In this document: one piece after another, positions 22,463 to 34,912 of the stretch
How the letters are laid out: each line of letters starts with the position of its first letter
Position numbering within the stretch: position 1 is the first letter of the stretch
NCBI RefSeq assembly: GCF_016802725.1
Contig: NC_052669.1
Location: 11,307,770 to 11,371,769 of the forward strand
Direction of reading: 5' to 3'
DNA: 64,000 bases
Source: Solenopsis invicta
Lineage: Eukaryota > Arthropoda > Insecta > Hymenoptera > Formicidae
The notes under the pieces: generated by a model
Databases searched by the model: none
What the model was told of the DNA's origin: nothing
The model's input: only the letters and a program-made list of their open reading frames with translations
Made by a program: the position numbers and the translations under genes

Positions 22463-23121
22463 TCTCTAAATCCCGAATAATAGAAAATGTGAGACCCAAT
22501 CTTGAGGTCCAGAAGACTCCTTCGGGATTCGTAATTACCCAATACAATTGATTCGAAGTTAAAACAATTAAGATCCCATATGTGATTATGTTAATTTTCT
22601 GTGATTCAACTGTATTCACCGATTTTCCTACTAATTATGTATTATTATTTTACTATTAATGTTATAACTAGACTCACACTAATTATTTTATGTTCATGCA
22701 CCCGTTGAATTCAAGCCATTCATTCATTCAATGCATTTATATATATACCAGAAAAATATTTATAAATACACATATACATATAATTATATATAACTATTAC
22801 ACACACTCTTACTCATTTAATCCCACCCTACATTTGACCACGTTTGTACAACATTTTTTTTTATTTTTAATAAACATTCTATTTTTCTTAAAATTTATTA
22901 TTTTTATTAATTATATAATTATAACCTTTCCCAACATTTTCCCCTCTCTTCATATAAATAAATTATCGTCTATCTAGGCGTGTTATCGCACGATCCAGAG
23001 CCACGACTGGTGACAGCTGTCTTAATTTCTTACAAACCAACATCAATCAAAATAATTACGTCCCGGATTTCAAACGTCCGCGAATCCGTGGACGTAACAA
23101 TGTTATTACATTATATGTAGG

Positions 23122-23152
<31 letters not shown>

Positions 23153-23401
23153 GTTTTAAAACATATATAAAGATGTTATTTTTTTCTTTTTAACACTAAT
23201 TTTGTATTAAAATTCATTGAACTCGCAGAATTGAAATTACATTTATTGAAAATCCCATATTATCCGTTAATTTTATATCATAAAAATAAAGCATTCTTCA
23301 TGTTGCAAAATTAACATTAAATTATAGATCCAAACCAATAGAATATTTTTTTTATAAAAATATGATTCTTCAGTTTTAATTTTTTTTTTAATTAGTTCTC
23401 T

Positions 23402-23499
23402 ACTGGGATTTTTACTATGGCCGCCTCAATAAGGATATTTCACGTCTATGCATAGACGTGGAATATCCTTATTGAGGCGGCCATAGTTAAAATCCCAAT
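23402..23499. repeat. Loopless palindrome, 98 bp
   Basis: Two 49-bp arms meet at CTATG/CATAG with no spacer. They include GGCCGCCTCAATAAGGATAT and its reverse complement. Only about four mismatches are seen. It is probably a minimal MITE; transcribed, it would form a long hairpin. Confidence 0.85.
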
Positions 23500-23775
23500 G
23501 ACAATTTAAAAAAAAATGATTATGATTTTTCAAAAATTACCCTGCATCTATCGTAACTTTGTTCACATATTTGCCAAAATTATATAGTTTCATCAATTGT
23601 TATTACCATTTCATTTTTTAATCGTATACTAGAAGATTAAAATTAACAATAAGTAAAATTAAGGTTGAAAACTATCTCAATATAGTGTATTCTATTTTTT
23701 AATAGAAAAGTAAAACGTGAATGACCCCACGTTGGCTAGTAAGGAACAAAAAATTATGTGGCTAGAAAGGGTTAA

Positions 23776-24151
23776 TATTGTAAAAAACCGTTTTTTTAAC
23801 GTTAAATAAAATAAAAATGTTTTTTAATATAAAAAAATCGAGAATCTTTCTCAAAAATTTTTTCTGGAAATTTCCAAGCCGTCACTCATTGAAGTTGTAA
23901 TTGTAAAATAATATATTTTAATATAACCAATATGCTTTTAATTATGTTTCTTTTTTTCAATAATATATGTTGACTTGATATACATGTGAAAAACACAAAG
24001 CGTTCACAGATTATCACCAGGCGTCAGTTTGCAGCAGTCGCAGAGATTCACCAATGTATGTACGGCTAGAACACGACTTAAATAGGTAGTTACTTGAAAA
24101 TTTCCGAAAAATATTCTTGAGATAAATTCTCAATTTTTTTCTTACTTTAAG
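23776..24151. repeat. 5S-like dispersed repeat, degenerate inverted pair
   Basis: A minus-oriented arm (about 23780-23897, with GGAAATTTCCAAGC) and a plus-oriented arm (about 24000-24151, continuing at 26714) belong to the repeat family whose better copies are at 38068, 45039 and 47478. The 5S-like part is eroded in both arms. The plus arm is interrupted by copy B. Confidence 0.5.
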
Positions 24152-25351
24152 TGTTACGTCTGGCACCTCAAAATTTTCTTTAATTTTCCACGCCATCCGC
24201 ATACATTTATTAATATAGTTCTCAATGCGGTTAAATTTTCTAAAATACAACAAAAACAAATTATAACAAGAAATTTGACATATAAAAATAATATAACATA
24301 AGCAACTACTTCAAATCAGAATTTATAATAGCTACGCGTAACCATTTATTTTTGTATGATATTTTTCATTATAATAAAATAATAGACCCGTGATTGCATG
24401 ATGATTATGTGTACCGAGTGTTATCGCGCCGTACACGTAAACTTGAGATCACTATTTAAAATATAAATTATTTTGAATCGAACATTACATGCGGAATTTA
24501 AGGAATGCGACTCATATTACTCGCACGCACCCTTCCCGTGCCTCGCGGCTCCCGCCTGCGTCACGAAGCTCGCGCGGCCCGATCTTAACTATTTTCTCAG
24601 ACGCAAAATGAAATAGTTTTCGCCTAGTAGCATTTATAAATCCATAATTTTCGACCTGAAAACTTGTTGCGCGTACATTTAGCTATCATATCGCGCTTGT
24701 CACATTTAAATATTTTAAAAACTAAAGTTGGTAAAAATCGCAGAAGACCAACCCGTCTCGCGGCACTCGCTCGCGCGACTGCCCCGCGCCTCTCAACTTC
24801 CGCGAGAGCCTTGAAGCGCCCGCGCGCATCGATTCCTAAAGTTTATTCAGGTACAAAAAAAAAAACAGTTTTCTCATAGTAGAAATAACAAAATTGCAAA
24901 TTTCAACATGCAATCTTGTAGTGCGCTTACTTCGCTATCTTACCGGGCACACGGAATTAAAATAACAAGAAAATTGAGAGCGCTAAAGATATTCAAAGTA
25001 TAAAAATCGTTTTCACCCAGAAGCAATATTAAGACTCCAACTTTTCGGCGACGTAATAATTCGAAAAAATCAACACTACAGACCCGCATACTTGAAATTA
25101 AAATCCCTTGTAAATTACATTTTATATTAAATTTCAAAAGTATCAAAATGTAACTATGGGATCGCACGCGTCTCACCGCGTCTCGCGATTCTGTGCCAAG
25201 TTTCCGCGAGCGCGAATCAGGGCGCGAACTGCGTCGCGCAGCAAGGTGCGGAATTTAAAGGGTCTAAACCTTTACCATATAGAGAAATAGACAGAAAATG
25301 GAAAACCTTTCTCTCCCCCCTCCTCCGGTACACCTCACTTATAACGTGGAG

Positions 25352-25410
25352 TATAAATAAGGGGCGAACTCGGATTTCCGTGTCATTCGATATCTGGCTG
25401 ATGATCGGTA
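25352..25410 (+). promoter_or_regulatory. Core promoter of copy B
   Basis: TATAAATA at 25352-25359 is followed by an initiator GTCATTCG with A at 25385, 33 bp from the TATA start. A splice donor CGGTAAGG follows, with its GT at 25408-25409. Confidence 0.55.
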
Positions 25411-26437
25411 AGGCGCGTACCCAGGGCGACTTCCAAGATCATCTTGCTAGATTACGGGCGGGTTATCTATTTTAAAGATAATGGAGCTTCTCCAAAATTA
25501 AACAGGCCTAGACAGACTATATTCTGTTTTAAAGTTTATTTTTCGTTGAGAATTAAATTTTCGAAAATTATTTCCTCTTTACATTTACTTTCTTGAAACT
25601 TGCTTCTTTACAAATTATTTTCTCTCTAAAGTTATAAAATTTTATTCAATCGAGATTTGTTTTTCTGAGATAATTAAAATATCTACTACTCTTTCCTTCT
25701 AAAAGTAAAGTCAGGACGAGCGCTTACTAGCTATCACTAGGTAGCGAAACCCTGATTTACTTTCCCATCTAATCATGCACCTATCCCAAAATCAAGACAA
25801 GCGTCTCCTAGCTATCGCTAGGTGGTGAAACTCTGATAATCCTTCTTCCAAATTTAAAATTTATTTCTGAAAGATAGAATCTCATTTAAAATAAAATTAC
25901 AATACAAACAACGCGCTTTATTTCATTGGTCTCCGAGAAAAACCTTAAATTCACTCTCACTTATTCAAAATAATTTGGTCTTCGGTGACTCTCAAATTAT
26001 AAATCATCTCTTTTTCTTACTTTAGAAATTTTCTTTTGCTTGTTTCTTTCTCAGTAACTTTATCTCTCTCTATCACCAAAAAAATTATAACTATTGCCTT
26101 CTGTTTTTGTTTTGGGCATTAGGTTCTCTACTAAGAACATAAAAAAATTTAAAAGAATTAATACTCAATTATTTGCATGGAAACCCCACAATCACATCAT
26201 TTTTTAAAATGGATTACATAGAGCATGATTAAAGAAAAGAGAAAACGCGTAAGCCCACACAGACACCCCGCGTGAAACCAAAGATAAAACATAGCGCAAA
26301 AGTGCAATTTAAAATCGCGAAAACGGCACTTTATAATTTTATAATGTATATGTAAGAGATCTCTCTCATCTATTTTTGGTTTCTAACAAATATATTAATG
26401 AGTTAAAGATATTAAATACGAGCACTTTTATTACACG

Positions 26438-26476
26438 CCCACACACACACACACACACACACACACGCGCGCGCGC
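26438..26476. repeat. (CA)n-(CG)n microsatellite
   Basis: A CA run passes directly into a short CG run, inside copy B. Confidence 0.9.
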
Positions 26477-26718
26477 CACGCGACGTTTTCATCCACGCAT
26501 TCTTCCACACGAAAATGAATAAAAGAAAAAGGAAAAACTTCTCACATTTAGCATTTAGTCGAAACATCTAAAATTAATTCCAGTTCTCTTCTCTTAAAAT
26601 TTTTTGTTAATTAAATGAGGGAGATTTTCTATTTAAGTGACAACTGGTGACAGTGCCCAAAAAATATAAATAAACCAATTACACCGCCAGTTTCTAAACC
26701 GGTGGACGTAATATTAAG

Positions 26719-27850
26719 TAACATTTTTATTTTATTTAACATTAAGAAAATGGTTTTTTACAATATTAAAATAAATATTTATAAATGAACTTCTTTTTCG
26801 TAAGAAAAAATATTCTAGGGAATGTGATAGAACAATTTTATTTACGGAATCGTTTTCAGCTACAAAAAATATATAAGAATTATTTTATCTGGATTGTGGT
26901 CCAAAATTTCTTTAATGTATTAATTTAGTTCTATTTTAGTCCATTGCGTCTTAACGTTTTTAAAAAATCCAAAATGGCAACACTGGATGTTTTTAAAACG
27001 TTTTCAAAATATCCATGAATCTAATTTGTCCTTTTTAAATATATTTTTATTCTATTGTTTAGAAAAAAAATTTACAACATATAAATTGTTTGTTTATTTA
27101 AATGAAAACGTAATTTTATTAAAATTTAAATTGATTAAAAATTTAAATTGATTAAAATAAGGTTTTCAAAATACATATTATTGGTAAAAAATATTGTATT
27201 AACCACAAATATGTAAAGAACACAAATAAATCAAGAGAGAGCGAGAATTCCTCATTTTTTTCTCAAAGCATTCCAAAATCAAACAATATAAAATAAAAAT
27301 ATAATAAAACTATTTAATATTTATTTTTATAAATGATGCAACACTTTTGACTAATATTGCAAATGTGCTGTACTGGATTTTTAAAAATAAATTTAGAAAC
27401 CTCTTTTTTAAATCTATGTATTCATTTTTTTCATAGTGCAATTATCAAAAAAAGTCTCAGCAATTGTTTAACAAAATACTTTTTGAATGAAACTTTTGTG
27501 ATCTTTAAAACTGCCATTTTGAATATATATATTAGTAAATTAAAAATTTTTAATAAAAAATTCGAAAATTTTGATCTTAACAATACATCACAAAATGTTC
27601 CAGCAATATTGTAGCAAATTTGTAACTTTTTCTAATATTACTAAAATATTGCAGTTGTTTCAATATTGCTAAAATGTTATATAGTAGTCTGTTCTGTTTG
27701 AGCTATAGTAAACCTGTTTTTGAACAATTTTAATATTTAAAAAACGTTGTTTAACTGACGTAGATTTCAGTTTATCATGTTCTTTCAGTTACATGTCATG
27801 TAAACTGAAAGACTTAAGATAAACTTAACTTTCTGCTACCAGATTGTGTC
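26719..27850. other. AT-rich repeat-derived DNA
   Basis: 26719-26800 continues the host repeat split by copy B. GGACGTCC-type repeat remnants lie at 26890-27000. A degenerate CAGCAC-type MITE (TTGCAGTTGTTTCAATATTG) lies at 27590-27705. No gene is recognised; the 85-codon frame at 27357 is low-complexity. Confidence 0.4.
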
Positions 27851-28488
27851 AGCAAAAGACCCCGCAGAATCCTTATGGAAAATGGCTTTCGTCGGAATTT
27901 TCTGAAACTGTGCTATATGATAGTTCTTGATGTGTAGATCAAAAGTGTCAATGGGCACAAGGTCTGAACAATTATAGTTTTTGAGTTACAGTCTTTCAAA
28001 GTTGGCGATTTTACAGTATAAGGTTGTAGTAGTGATCACATAAAGTGGTATATAAAGCTTTGTACATACATAATTATACTTGTATATATTTTCCTACTTA
28101 CATACGTACGTATTTATAAACTTTTTACAATTATATGTATAATATATAATATATACATATGTTTATTTATATGTTACATGTATATTTATTTTTACATCTT
28201 TTTACATTTCGTTATGTTGATGAATCTTATATTAATGTTCACTTATTATGTGTCATAAAAATATGTTTGAATCGTATCTTTTTCAAAAACTACTTTATGT
28301 GATCACTACTGCAGCCTTATACTGCAAAATCGCCAACTTTGAACGACTGTAACTCAAAAACTATAATTTTTCAGACCTTGTGCCCATTGACACTTTTGAT
28401 CTACACATCAAGAACTATCATATAGCACAGTTTCAGAAAATTCCGACGAAAGCCATTTTCCATAAGGATTCTGCGGGGTCTTTTTGCT
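27851..28488. mobile_element. Foldback element with inverted repeats of about 203 bp
   Basis: Left arm 27851-28052 (AGCAAAAGACCCCGCAGAAT ...) and right arm 28288-28488 are reverse complements with few differences. They enclose a TA-rich spacer of about 235 bp. No coding. Flanking target duplication is unclear. Confidence 0.75.
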
Positions 28489-30685
28489 AATAGAATATGA
28501 ATTTAATGTAATTGATGTCAAGTTACCATAACTACTTTGCTCGAATCTGCTGACAAATTATTAGCATATTGCTAGCATGTTGTTAGCATATCTTGGTAAA
28601 AAATTTTCTTATATCTTATATTTTTAAAATTTTTTAATATTTAAAATTTATTAACATTTCTAAATATCTTAAATTTTTTTTAATAAAAATAATTTTTTCC
28701 AAAATTATAGAATGAAAAATTCTTAGAATATGTAAAAATTTATATATGCAGGATGCCCGGTAATGACTGCTGTACATACCTATTAAAAATTATAAATTAA
28801 AATCTGAATATGGTCCGATGAACGTCTATAAGAACGTCTTATGGCCGTTTGTTTTGCATAACTTCGGACATCCATTAAACATCCAAAAAGGATCTAAAAT
28901 AGACATAATTTTTAGCACCTTTTCGAAAAAAAAATTTATTTACAAATATTTATTTTAATACTGTAAAAAACATTTTTTTTTACCCAATAAAAACAAGAAA
29001 GTAATATTCGTTTATTTTTTGGTATTATCGAAACTTAGTATATTAAACTTATTTAAAGCTGGTCTAATTTCTGTTTCTATGACCGTCTCAAAAACGTTTT
29101 TGTGTCCCAATTTTTATTCATTTATTAAACGTTAAGCATATACAAATTATATTTGGAGTAGAGAACCAAATAAATAATGACATAGTCGTATAAAATACGT
29201 AAATATTGATAAATCAATAATTTATTCGTTTTTTAAATCTTAATTAAAAATGTATGTATAGGGTTTTGCAGATATATTTAGGACACACAACTGATTAGGC
29301 GTAATAAAATTTATCATGTAAAATAGTCATTAAAATTATTAACTCTCTAAAAAAATTCAATGAAGAAGGAAAAGAAAAATTAGACACATACCATAAAAAT
29401 CACCAAATTATTACAGAAGGTATTTTTCTTACTATTCCCTTATTAAAAATTAACAAAAGTTTCTCCCTCTCCGTTTATAAAATAAATTTACTATATAAAA
29501 TAATCCTGAAGAACATAATCCATGAGAAATCATCATAATATATTTACCTAAAATACTTAATTTATACATAGTTATTAAAACACATAATATTATATTCATA
29601 TGAAATACAGACGAATAAGTTACCAATCTTTTTATCTACTTGAATTAAACATAAAATTCCTACAATTATTCCTTTAACAATTCTCAAACTAAAAATTAAA
29701 TAATTAAATTTCATTAATGACAACTGCCCTGACAGTCTGCCGTATGCAACTAGTTGTGCGTCCTAAATGTATCTGCAACACCTTGTACTCTGCCAAAAAT
29801 GTACAATTAAAACAAATTAAAAAAATTTTATTTATACATATGCAAGCTAAAATAACAATACAAATTGTCATTTACATGTAAAAATATAAATTTTATGTGG
29901 AACAGCGTTCCACACACATGTCATGTATAAAAAGAATGAGAGCGTGTATTTATCTCGAAGTTACAAACAGGTCCTAAAAACTCACTGAAGTATGAGGGAA
30001 ATTAGCCGCGGTGGCGCTTAGATATAACGCCGCACTCGACTCACGAGAAGGAAAAACTCACTTCCCTGCGGTGTGACTACCTAGCGAAAGTCGCGCATGC
30101 CGCGAAGGCGCGAAGGCTGGCATTGCGAAAAAGCTTTGAGACTCAAAACCAAAACAAATCGCGCGATTTTCAAGAGAACCGTAATATGTTTTTACGTATA
30201 AAATAACTATTAATAATTGAATGTCTTGGATTTTAACCGTATTTGGTATTTCCGAAATGTTTTTTAAACGTTTTTCACTTCATAAATAATATATAAACCT
30301 TTCTTTAATAAACTTTTAATTAACTGTACCGAATGTGATATAAAATACGTTTATTATTCGTTTAAATATTGCTGCGATGAAAACGTAAAAATATAATTTA
30401 CACTCAAACTTTTATTAACATATTTAAAATGTATATCATACCTGGATAAATCCTATTCTTGATACGTTCTTGATACGAATCCTGTTCTTATTTAAAGGAA
30501 CAACTTTTGCAAATCATAAACGTATTTAAGAAACGTTTCTTTAATTAGTATATGATAGTACTTGATAGTATTTCTATTCGTGTTATAAACATAGAAACAA
30601 TTCTGGCATTTTATAAACCATTTTTCAACGTATAAAATACGTTCCGTATTATATATAGGTAATAAAAACAATTATTATAAACATA
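28489..30685. other. AT-rich non-coding DNA
   Basis: 28790-28990 is a copy of the GGACATCC repeat and preserves the empty piggyBac site. GC-richer DNA lies at 29995-30130. No gene is recognised. Confidence 0.4.
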
Positions 30686-30754
30686 CACTACTCAAAAGAA
30701 AATAGGGAACACTTTCCAGACACCAAAAATTAGGCTATTTTCAAATGACTGTAA

Positions 30755-31385
30755 CTCGGTGAAAAATCATCGTAGATAAAAAATAAAAAAAGCATTTTGA
30801 AGCTTGAAGATCCAACTTTAACGCTCTATCAGCAGATTTTCAAAATTCTTTTAACTTCCTTGTCTTATGCAGTAAAAAAGCACACCCTGTTTTGTTCCTT
30901 AAAATTTCGTATTTTTGACACTTTGCAGCTCGACCAACAAATTTTTTTCGAACAATTCAAGTAAAGCTTCATAAACTACAACATTTTGCCTACAAAATGC
31001 TTTTTTTAAAATTTCTCTACGATTTTTTTTGACCGAGTTACGCTACTTTGAAGCTAAACCTGCATTTTTTACAAATGATATCCGTACTCCGTGAAAAATC
31101 ATCGTAGACAAAAAATCAAAAAACCATTTTAAAGCTCGAAGTTCCAGCTTTAACATGCTGTTAATGGTTTTCAAAAATTTTCTCAATTTCTTAGTACTAT
31201 GCCCCAAAAAAGATACACTGTTTTTTCCTTAAAATAACGTATTTTTAACAGCCTGTAGCTCAATAAAAAAATTTTTCTCGACAAATCCAATGCAAGTGCC
31301 ATAAAGTATGACATTTTCTCTACAAAATGCTTTTTTTAAAGTTTTCTCTACGATTTTTTTGACCGAGTTACAAGACTTTGAAGAT
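30755..31385. repeat. Two diverged tandem units of about 320 bp in the left Tc1 arm (mirrored at 33825-34470)
   Basis: Each unit opens near GTGAAAAATCATCGTAGA and closes with TCTCTACGATTTTTTTGACC, so each is also a loose foldback. The right arm repeats both in reverse. Confidence 0.75.
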
Positions 31386-31488
31386 ATACATTTTTTACAG
31401 TACATTTTTCCGAAAAATGACGTCTACCGCCGACATTAGCATTACCCAATGTGCACCACGTGGAGGTTGTCGGTCGGATTTTTGCACA

Positions 31489-31655
<167 letters not shown>

Positions 31656-31758
31656 GTATCACAGCAGAGATAAGGACCCCGCAGTTCGTCACTTCTGCAG
31701 TATTTAATGACTCCAAACCCTCTCTGCTGTGTGTGTATGCGCTCGCGCGCATGAGAGT

Positions 31759-32772
31759 TCAATAGTGTGTATTTCCTCCTCTCTGATCAATTACTGCTTG
31801 CAAGCGTTCTCGCATATTTATACATCTTGCAATACGATCTTGCGGAATGTTGTGCCAAATTTCCGTTAAAATTTCTCCCAATTCTTCTAAATTTCGCGGC
31901 TGTTCCTCGCGACGCCTTAATCGTCGTTCCATTTCATCCCAAATGTGCTCGATTGGATTTAAGTCCGGGCTATTGGCGGGATGATTTAACAGTCTAATTG
32001 CGTGTCGTTGAAAAAAACGTCGCGTTATATTCGCCGTATGAGGTCGAGCGTTGTCCTGCATAAAAATAAAGTTCCGACAGGTTCGATTTAATAGCAAAAC
32101 GTGTGGTCGTAGAATATCGTTGATATAACGAACACCCGTCATTGCCGGAGGTGGCAGGATCACTAGATCACTTCGTCTTGTAAGTGATATACACCCCCAC
32201 ACCATCACGGAACCGCCGTTGTAGGATCGTATTGGCATAACGCAACGTCGATCATAGCGTTCATTTCGTCGATGCCAAGTACGTATACGAGCATCATTGC
32301 CATAAAGGCAAAAACATGATTCGTCGGAGAAATATACATTTCTCCAATCCTTAGCGGTCCAATTTATGTGATCGCGCGCAAATTGATAACGTACTTGGCG
32401 ATGTACGAGTGTGAGTCTTGGTACTTGTGCACGAACACGAGAACGAAGACCGGCTTCTCTCAAACGGTTGCGAATTGTTTGTTCGCACACATGGCGCAAA
32501 TGAATGTCATTACGAATGTTTCTTGCGGTAATTATTCGTCTTTCTAATGCATAACGAACAATGGCTCGATCTTGTCTATTTGTCGTTAATCGAGAACGAC
32601 CACTACCTTCACGTCTCGTGTAATTTCCCGTGTCTTGATATCGTAACCAAGCTCTATTCACTACGGACACAGATGCACCAATATCTTGCGCCACATAACG
32701 CATACTAAAACCTTGTTGCAAAAGCGCAATTATGCGTGCAACTTCTACGGCCGATAAATGTCTACGCGGCAT
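31759..32772 (-). CDS. Tc1-like DD34E transposase (intact)
   Basis: The enzyme cuts and re-inserts the element at TA sites. Residues 1-60 form a helix-turn-helix (MPRRHLSAVEVARIIALLQQ ...) and a second DNA-binding part reaches to about residue 120. The catalytic triad is D150 (FSDES), D240 (MQDNARPH) and E275 (SPDLNPIEHIWD). The spacing of 34 residues between the second D and E is the Tc1 DD34E signature. GRPR-like and VMVWGCIS motifs are present. I chose Met at 32772 because the protein then has 337 residues, normal for the family; the frame extends 32 codons upstream to 32868 without family resemblance. No stops or frameshifts, so it could be active. Confidence 0.92.
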   Translation of the reverse strand: MPRRHLSAVEVARIIALLQQGFSMRYVAQDIGASVSVVNRAWLRYQDTGNYTRREGSGRSRLTTNRQDRAIVRYALERRIITARNIRNDIHLRHVCEQTIRNRLREAGLRSRVRAQVPRLTLVHRQVRYQFARDHINWTAKDWRNVYFSDESCFCLYGNDARIRTWHRRNERYDRRCVMPIRSYNGGSVMVWGCISLTRRSDLVILPPPAMTGVRYINDILRPHVLLLNRTCRNFIFMQDNARPHTANITRRFFQRHAIRLLNHPANSPDLNPIEHIWDEMERRLRRREEQPRNLEELGEILTEIWHNIPQDRIARCINMRERLQAVIDQRGGNTHY

Positions 32773-32925
32773 TTTGAAAATTCCGTGTCGCTTATCACAC
32801 TGCGAGAATCGCCGGCGTACTAAACAAAATTTTATTGTATTGAGCATGCAATGTTTACATATGGTCATCTTTGTCTAAAAAGAGATTTTTTTTAGACTAA
32901 GACGACTATATGTTTACAGTTCACA

Positions 32926-33517
32926 GGATTGGAGAAATGTATATTTCTCCGACGAATCATGTTTTTGCCTTTATGGCAATGATGCTCGTATACGTACTTG
33001 GCATCGACGAAATGAACGCTATGATCGACGTTGCGTTATGCCAATACGATCCTACAACGGCGGTTCCGTGATGGTGTGGGGGTGTATATCACTTACAAGA
33101 CGAAGTGATCTAGTGATCCTGCCACCTCCGGCAATGACGGGTGTTCGTTATATCAACGATATTCTACGACCACACGTTTTGCTATTAAATCGAACCTGTC
33201 GGAACTTTATTTTTATGCAGGACAACGCTCGACCTCATACGGCGAATATAACGCGACGTTTTTTTCAACGACACGCAATTAGACTGTTAAATCATCCCGC
33301 CAATAGCCCGGACTTAAATCCAATCGAGCACATTTGGGATGAAATGGAACGACGATTAAGGCGTCGCGAGGAACAGCCGCGAAATTTAGAAGAATTGGGA
33401 GAAATTTTAACGGAAATTTGGCACAACATTCCGCAAGATCGTATTGCAAGATGTATAAATATGCGAGAACGCTTGCAAGCAGTAATTGATCAGAGAGGAG
33501 GAAATACACACTATTGA
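32926..33517 (+). pseudogene. Truncated duplicate of the Tc1-like transposase
   Basis: Lying in the right arm, this repeats the C-terminal part of the transposase (from about residue 143 on), apparently without substitutions. The N-terminal DNA-binding region is missing. The open frame from Met 33038 gives 159 codons that keep D240 and E275 but start after D150. A longer frame covers D150 without an obvious start codon. Confidence 0.85.
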
Positions 33518-33617
33518 ACTCTCATGCGCGCGAGCGCATACACACACAGCAGAGAGGGTTTGGAGTCATTAAATACTGCAGAAGTGACGAACTGCGGGGT
33601 CCTTATCTCTGCTGTGA

Positions 33618-33720
<103 letters not shown>

Positions 33721-34752
33721 TGTGCAAAAATCCGACCGACAACCTCCACGTGGTGCACATTGGGTAATGCTAATGTCGGCGGTAGACGTCATTTTTCGGA
33801 AAAATGTACTGTAAAAAATGTATATCTTCAAAGTCTTGTAACTCGGTCAAAAAAAATCGTAGAGAAAACTTTAAAAAAAGCATTTTGTAGAGAAAATGTC
33901 ATACTTTATGGCACTTGCATTGGATTTGTCGAGAAAAATTTTTTTATTGAGCTACAGGCTGTTAAAAATACGTTATTTTAAGGAAAAAACAGTGTATCTT
34001 TTTTGGGGCATAGTACTAAGAAATTGAGAAAATTTTTGAAAACCATTAACAGCATGTTAAAGCTGGAACTTCGAGCTTTAAAATGGTTTTTTGATTTTTT
34101 GTCTACGATGATTTTTCACGGAGTACGGATATCATTTGTAAAAAATGCAGGTTTAGCTTCAAAGTAGCGTAACTCGGTCAAAAAAAATCGTAGAGAAATT
34201 TTAAAAAAAGCATTTTGTAGGCAAAATGTTGTAGTTTATGAAGCTTTACTTGAATTGTTCGAAAAAAATTTGTTGGTCGAGCTGCAAAGTGTCAAAAATA
34301 CGAAATTTTAAGGAACAAAACAGGGTGTGCTTTTTTACTGCATAAGACAAGGAAGTTAAAAGAATTTTGAAAATCTGCTGATAGAGCGTTAAAGTTGGAT
34401 CTTCAAGCTTCAAAATGCTTTTTTTATTTTTTATCTACGATGATTTTTCACCGAGTTACAGTCATTTGAAAATAGCCTAATTTTTGGTGTCTGGAAAGTG
34501 TTCCCTATTTTCTTTTGAGTAGTGTATATTGCACTAACGTATAACAACCGTTTTACCTATATACGTATTTGCCATATACCTATATCTGTTTTATACCATA
34601 CTTACGTTTAATAAACGTATATAAAATGATTTAGTTCTTATTGGGTAGTTTTAAATAAAATAGAAATAAAAAATAGGAAATAATAAGCTCAAGAGCCACG
34701 CAGGTTGTCAAACGCAAATAAATAAAGCACAGCATAAATTCAATGTCAAGCA

Positions 34753-34785
34753 AACGTTTCGACCTTTAATGACGGTCTTTCTCAG
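34753..34785 (-). ncRNA. Decayed hammerhead ribozyme motif
   Basis: The minus strand reads CTGAGAA, a stem II of AGACC/GGTC, then GAAACG. The G of the invariant CUGANGA is replaced by A, so cleavage activity is probably lost. Its orientation matches the Penelope relic. Confidence 0.4.
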
Positions 34786-34912
34786 ATTTAAAAATCTATA
34801 AAACAACAAAATAATCGCACTAATTAAAATATGAACTTATCGAAATAAACAAATAAAGGTCAAAAATAAAAACATAAAAGTTATCAAACAAATAGAAATT
34901 GTGCGAAATCGC

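Larger units (their letters stand above)
20347..23099 (+). mobile_element. Solo-LTR-like element, copy A
   Basis: The ends are TGTTACGTCTGG and GTGGACGTAACA, with a perfect 5-bp target duplication ATGTT (20342-20346 and 23100-23104). TG...CA ends, short inverted termini and 5-bp duplications are what retroviral-type integrases leave, so a 2.75-kb solo LTR or terminal-repeat-only element is the best reading. The body has a GC-rich segment (20515-20610), a TATA box at 21272, a splice donor at 21393 and a small ORF from 22085. It is oriented + by the promoter. Copies B and C share the first 50 bp and the layout. Alternative: a DNA element with 9-bp inverted termini. Confidence 0.75.
19992..23771. 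mobile_element. piggyBac-like non-autonomous element, interrupted by copy A
   Basis: The element starts CCCTTACTAACCAACGTCAT after TTAA (19988-19991). It ends with the inverse (ACGTTGGCTAGTAAGG ... AAAGGG) before TTAA (23772-23775). CCC/GGG ends in a TTAA duplication are the piggyBac signature. Related unoccupied repeats near 28957-28985 and 26735-26790 read TTTATTTTAATACTGT without the insertion. There is no transposase. Copy A of the solo-LTR-like family (20347-23099) and a palindrome (23402-23499) lie inside. Confidence 0.7.
24152..26713 (+). mobile_element. Solo-LTR-like element, copy B
   Basis: It starts TGTTACGTCTGG and ends GGTGGACGTAATA, with a perfect 5-bp target duplication TTAAG (24147-24151, 26714-26718). 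The interrupted host repeat reads on across the joint as in its relative at 46920-46960, confirming the insertion. GC-rich segments are at 24530-24570 and 25170-25250. A TATA box is at 25352 and a donor (CGGTAAGG) at 25407. There is a pyrimidine-tract acceptor (GTTTCTTTCTCAG) ending at 26054. No counterpart of the A/C ORF was found, so B seems to have lost it. Confidence 0.75.

Noticed and set aside
24664..24879. 71-codon ORF in a GC-rich part of copy B
   Set aside because: It lies upstream of the copy B TATA box and lacks the MG-basic-AGGRK start shared by A and C.
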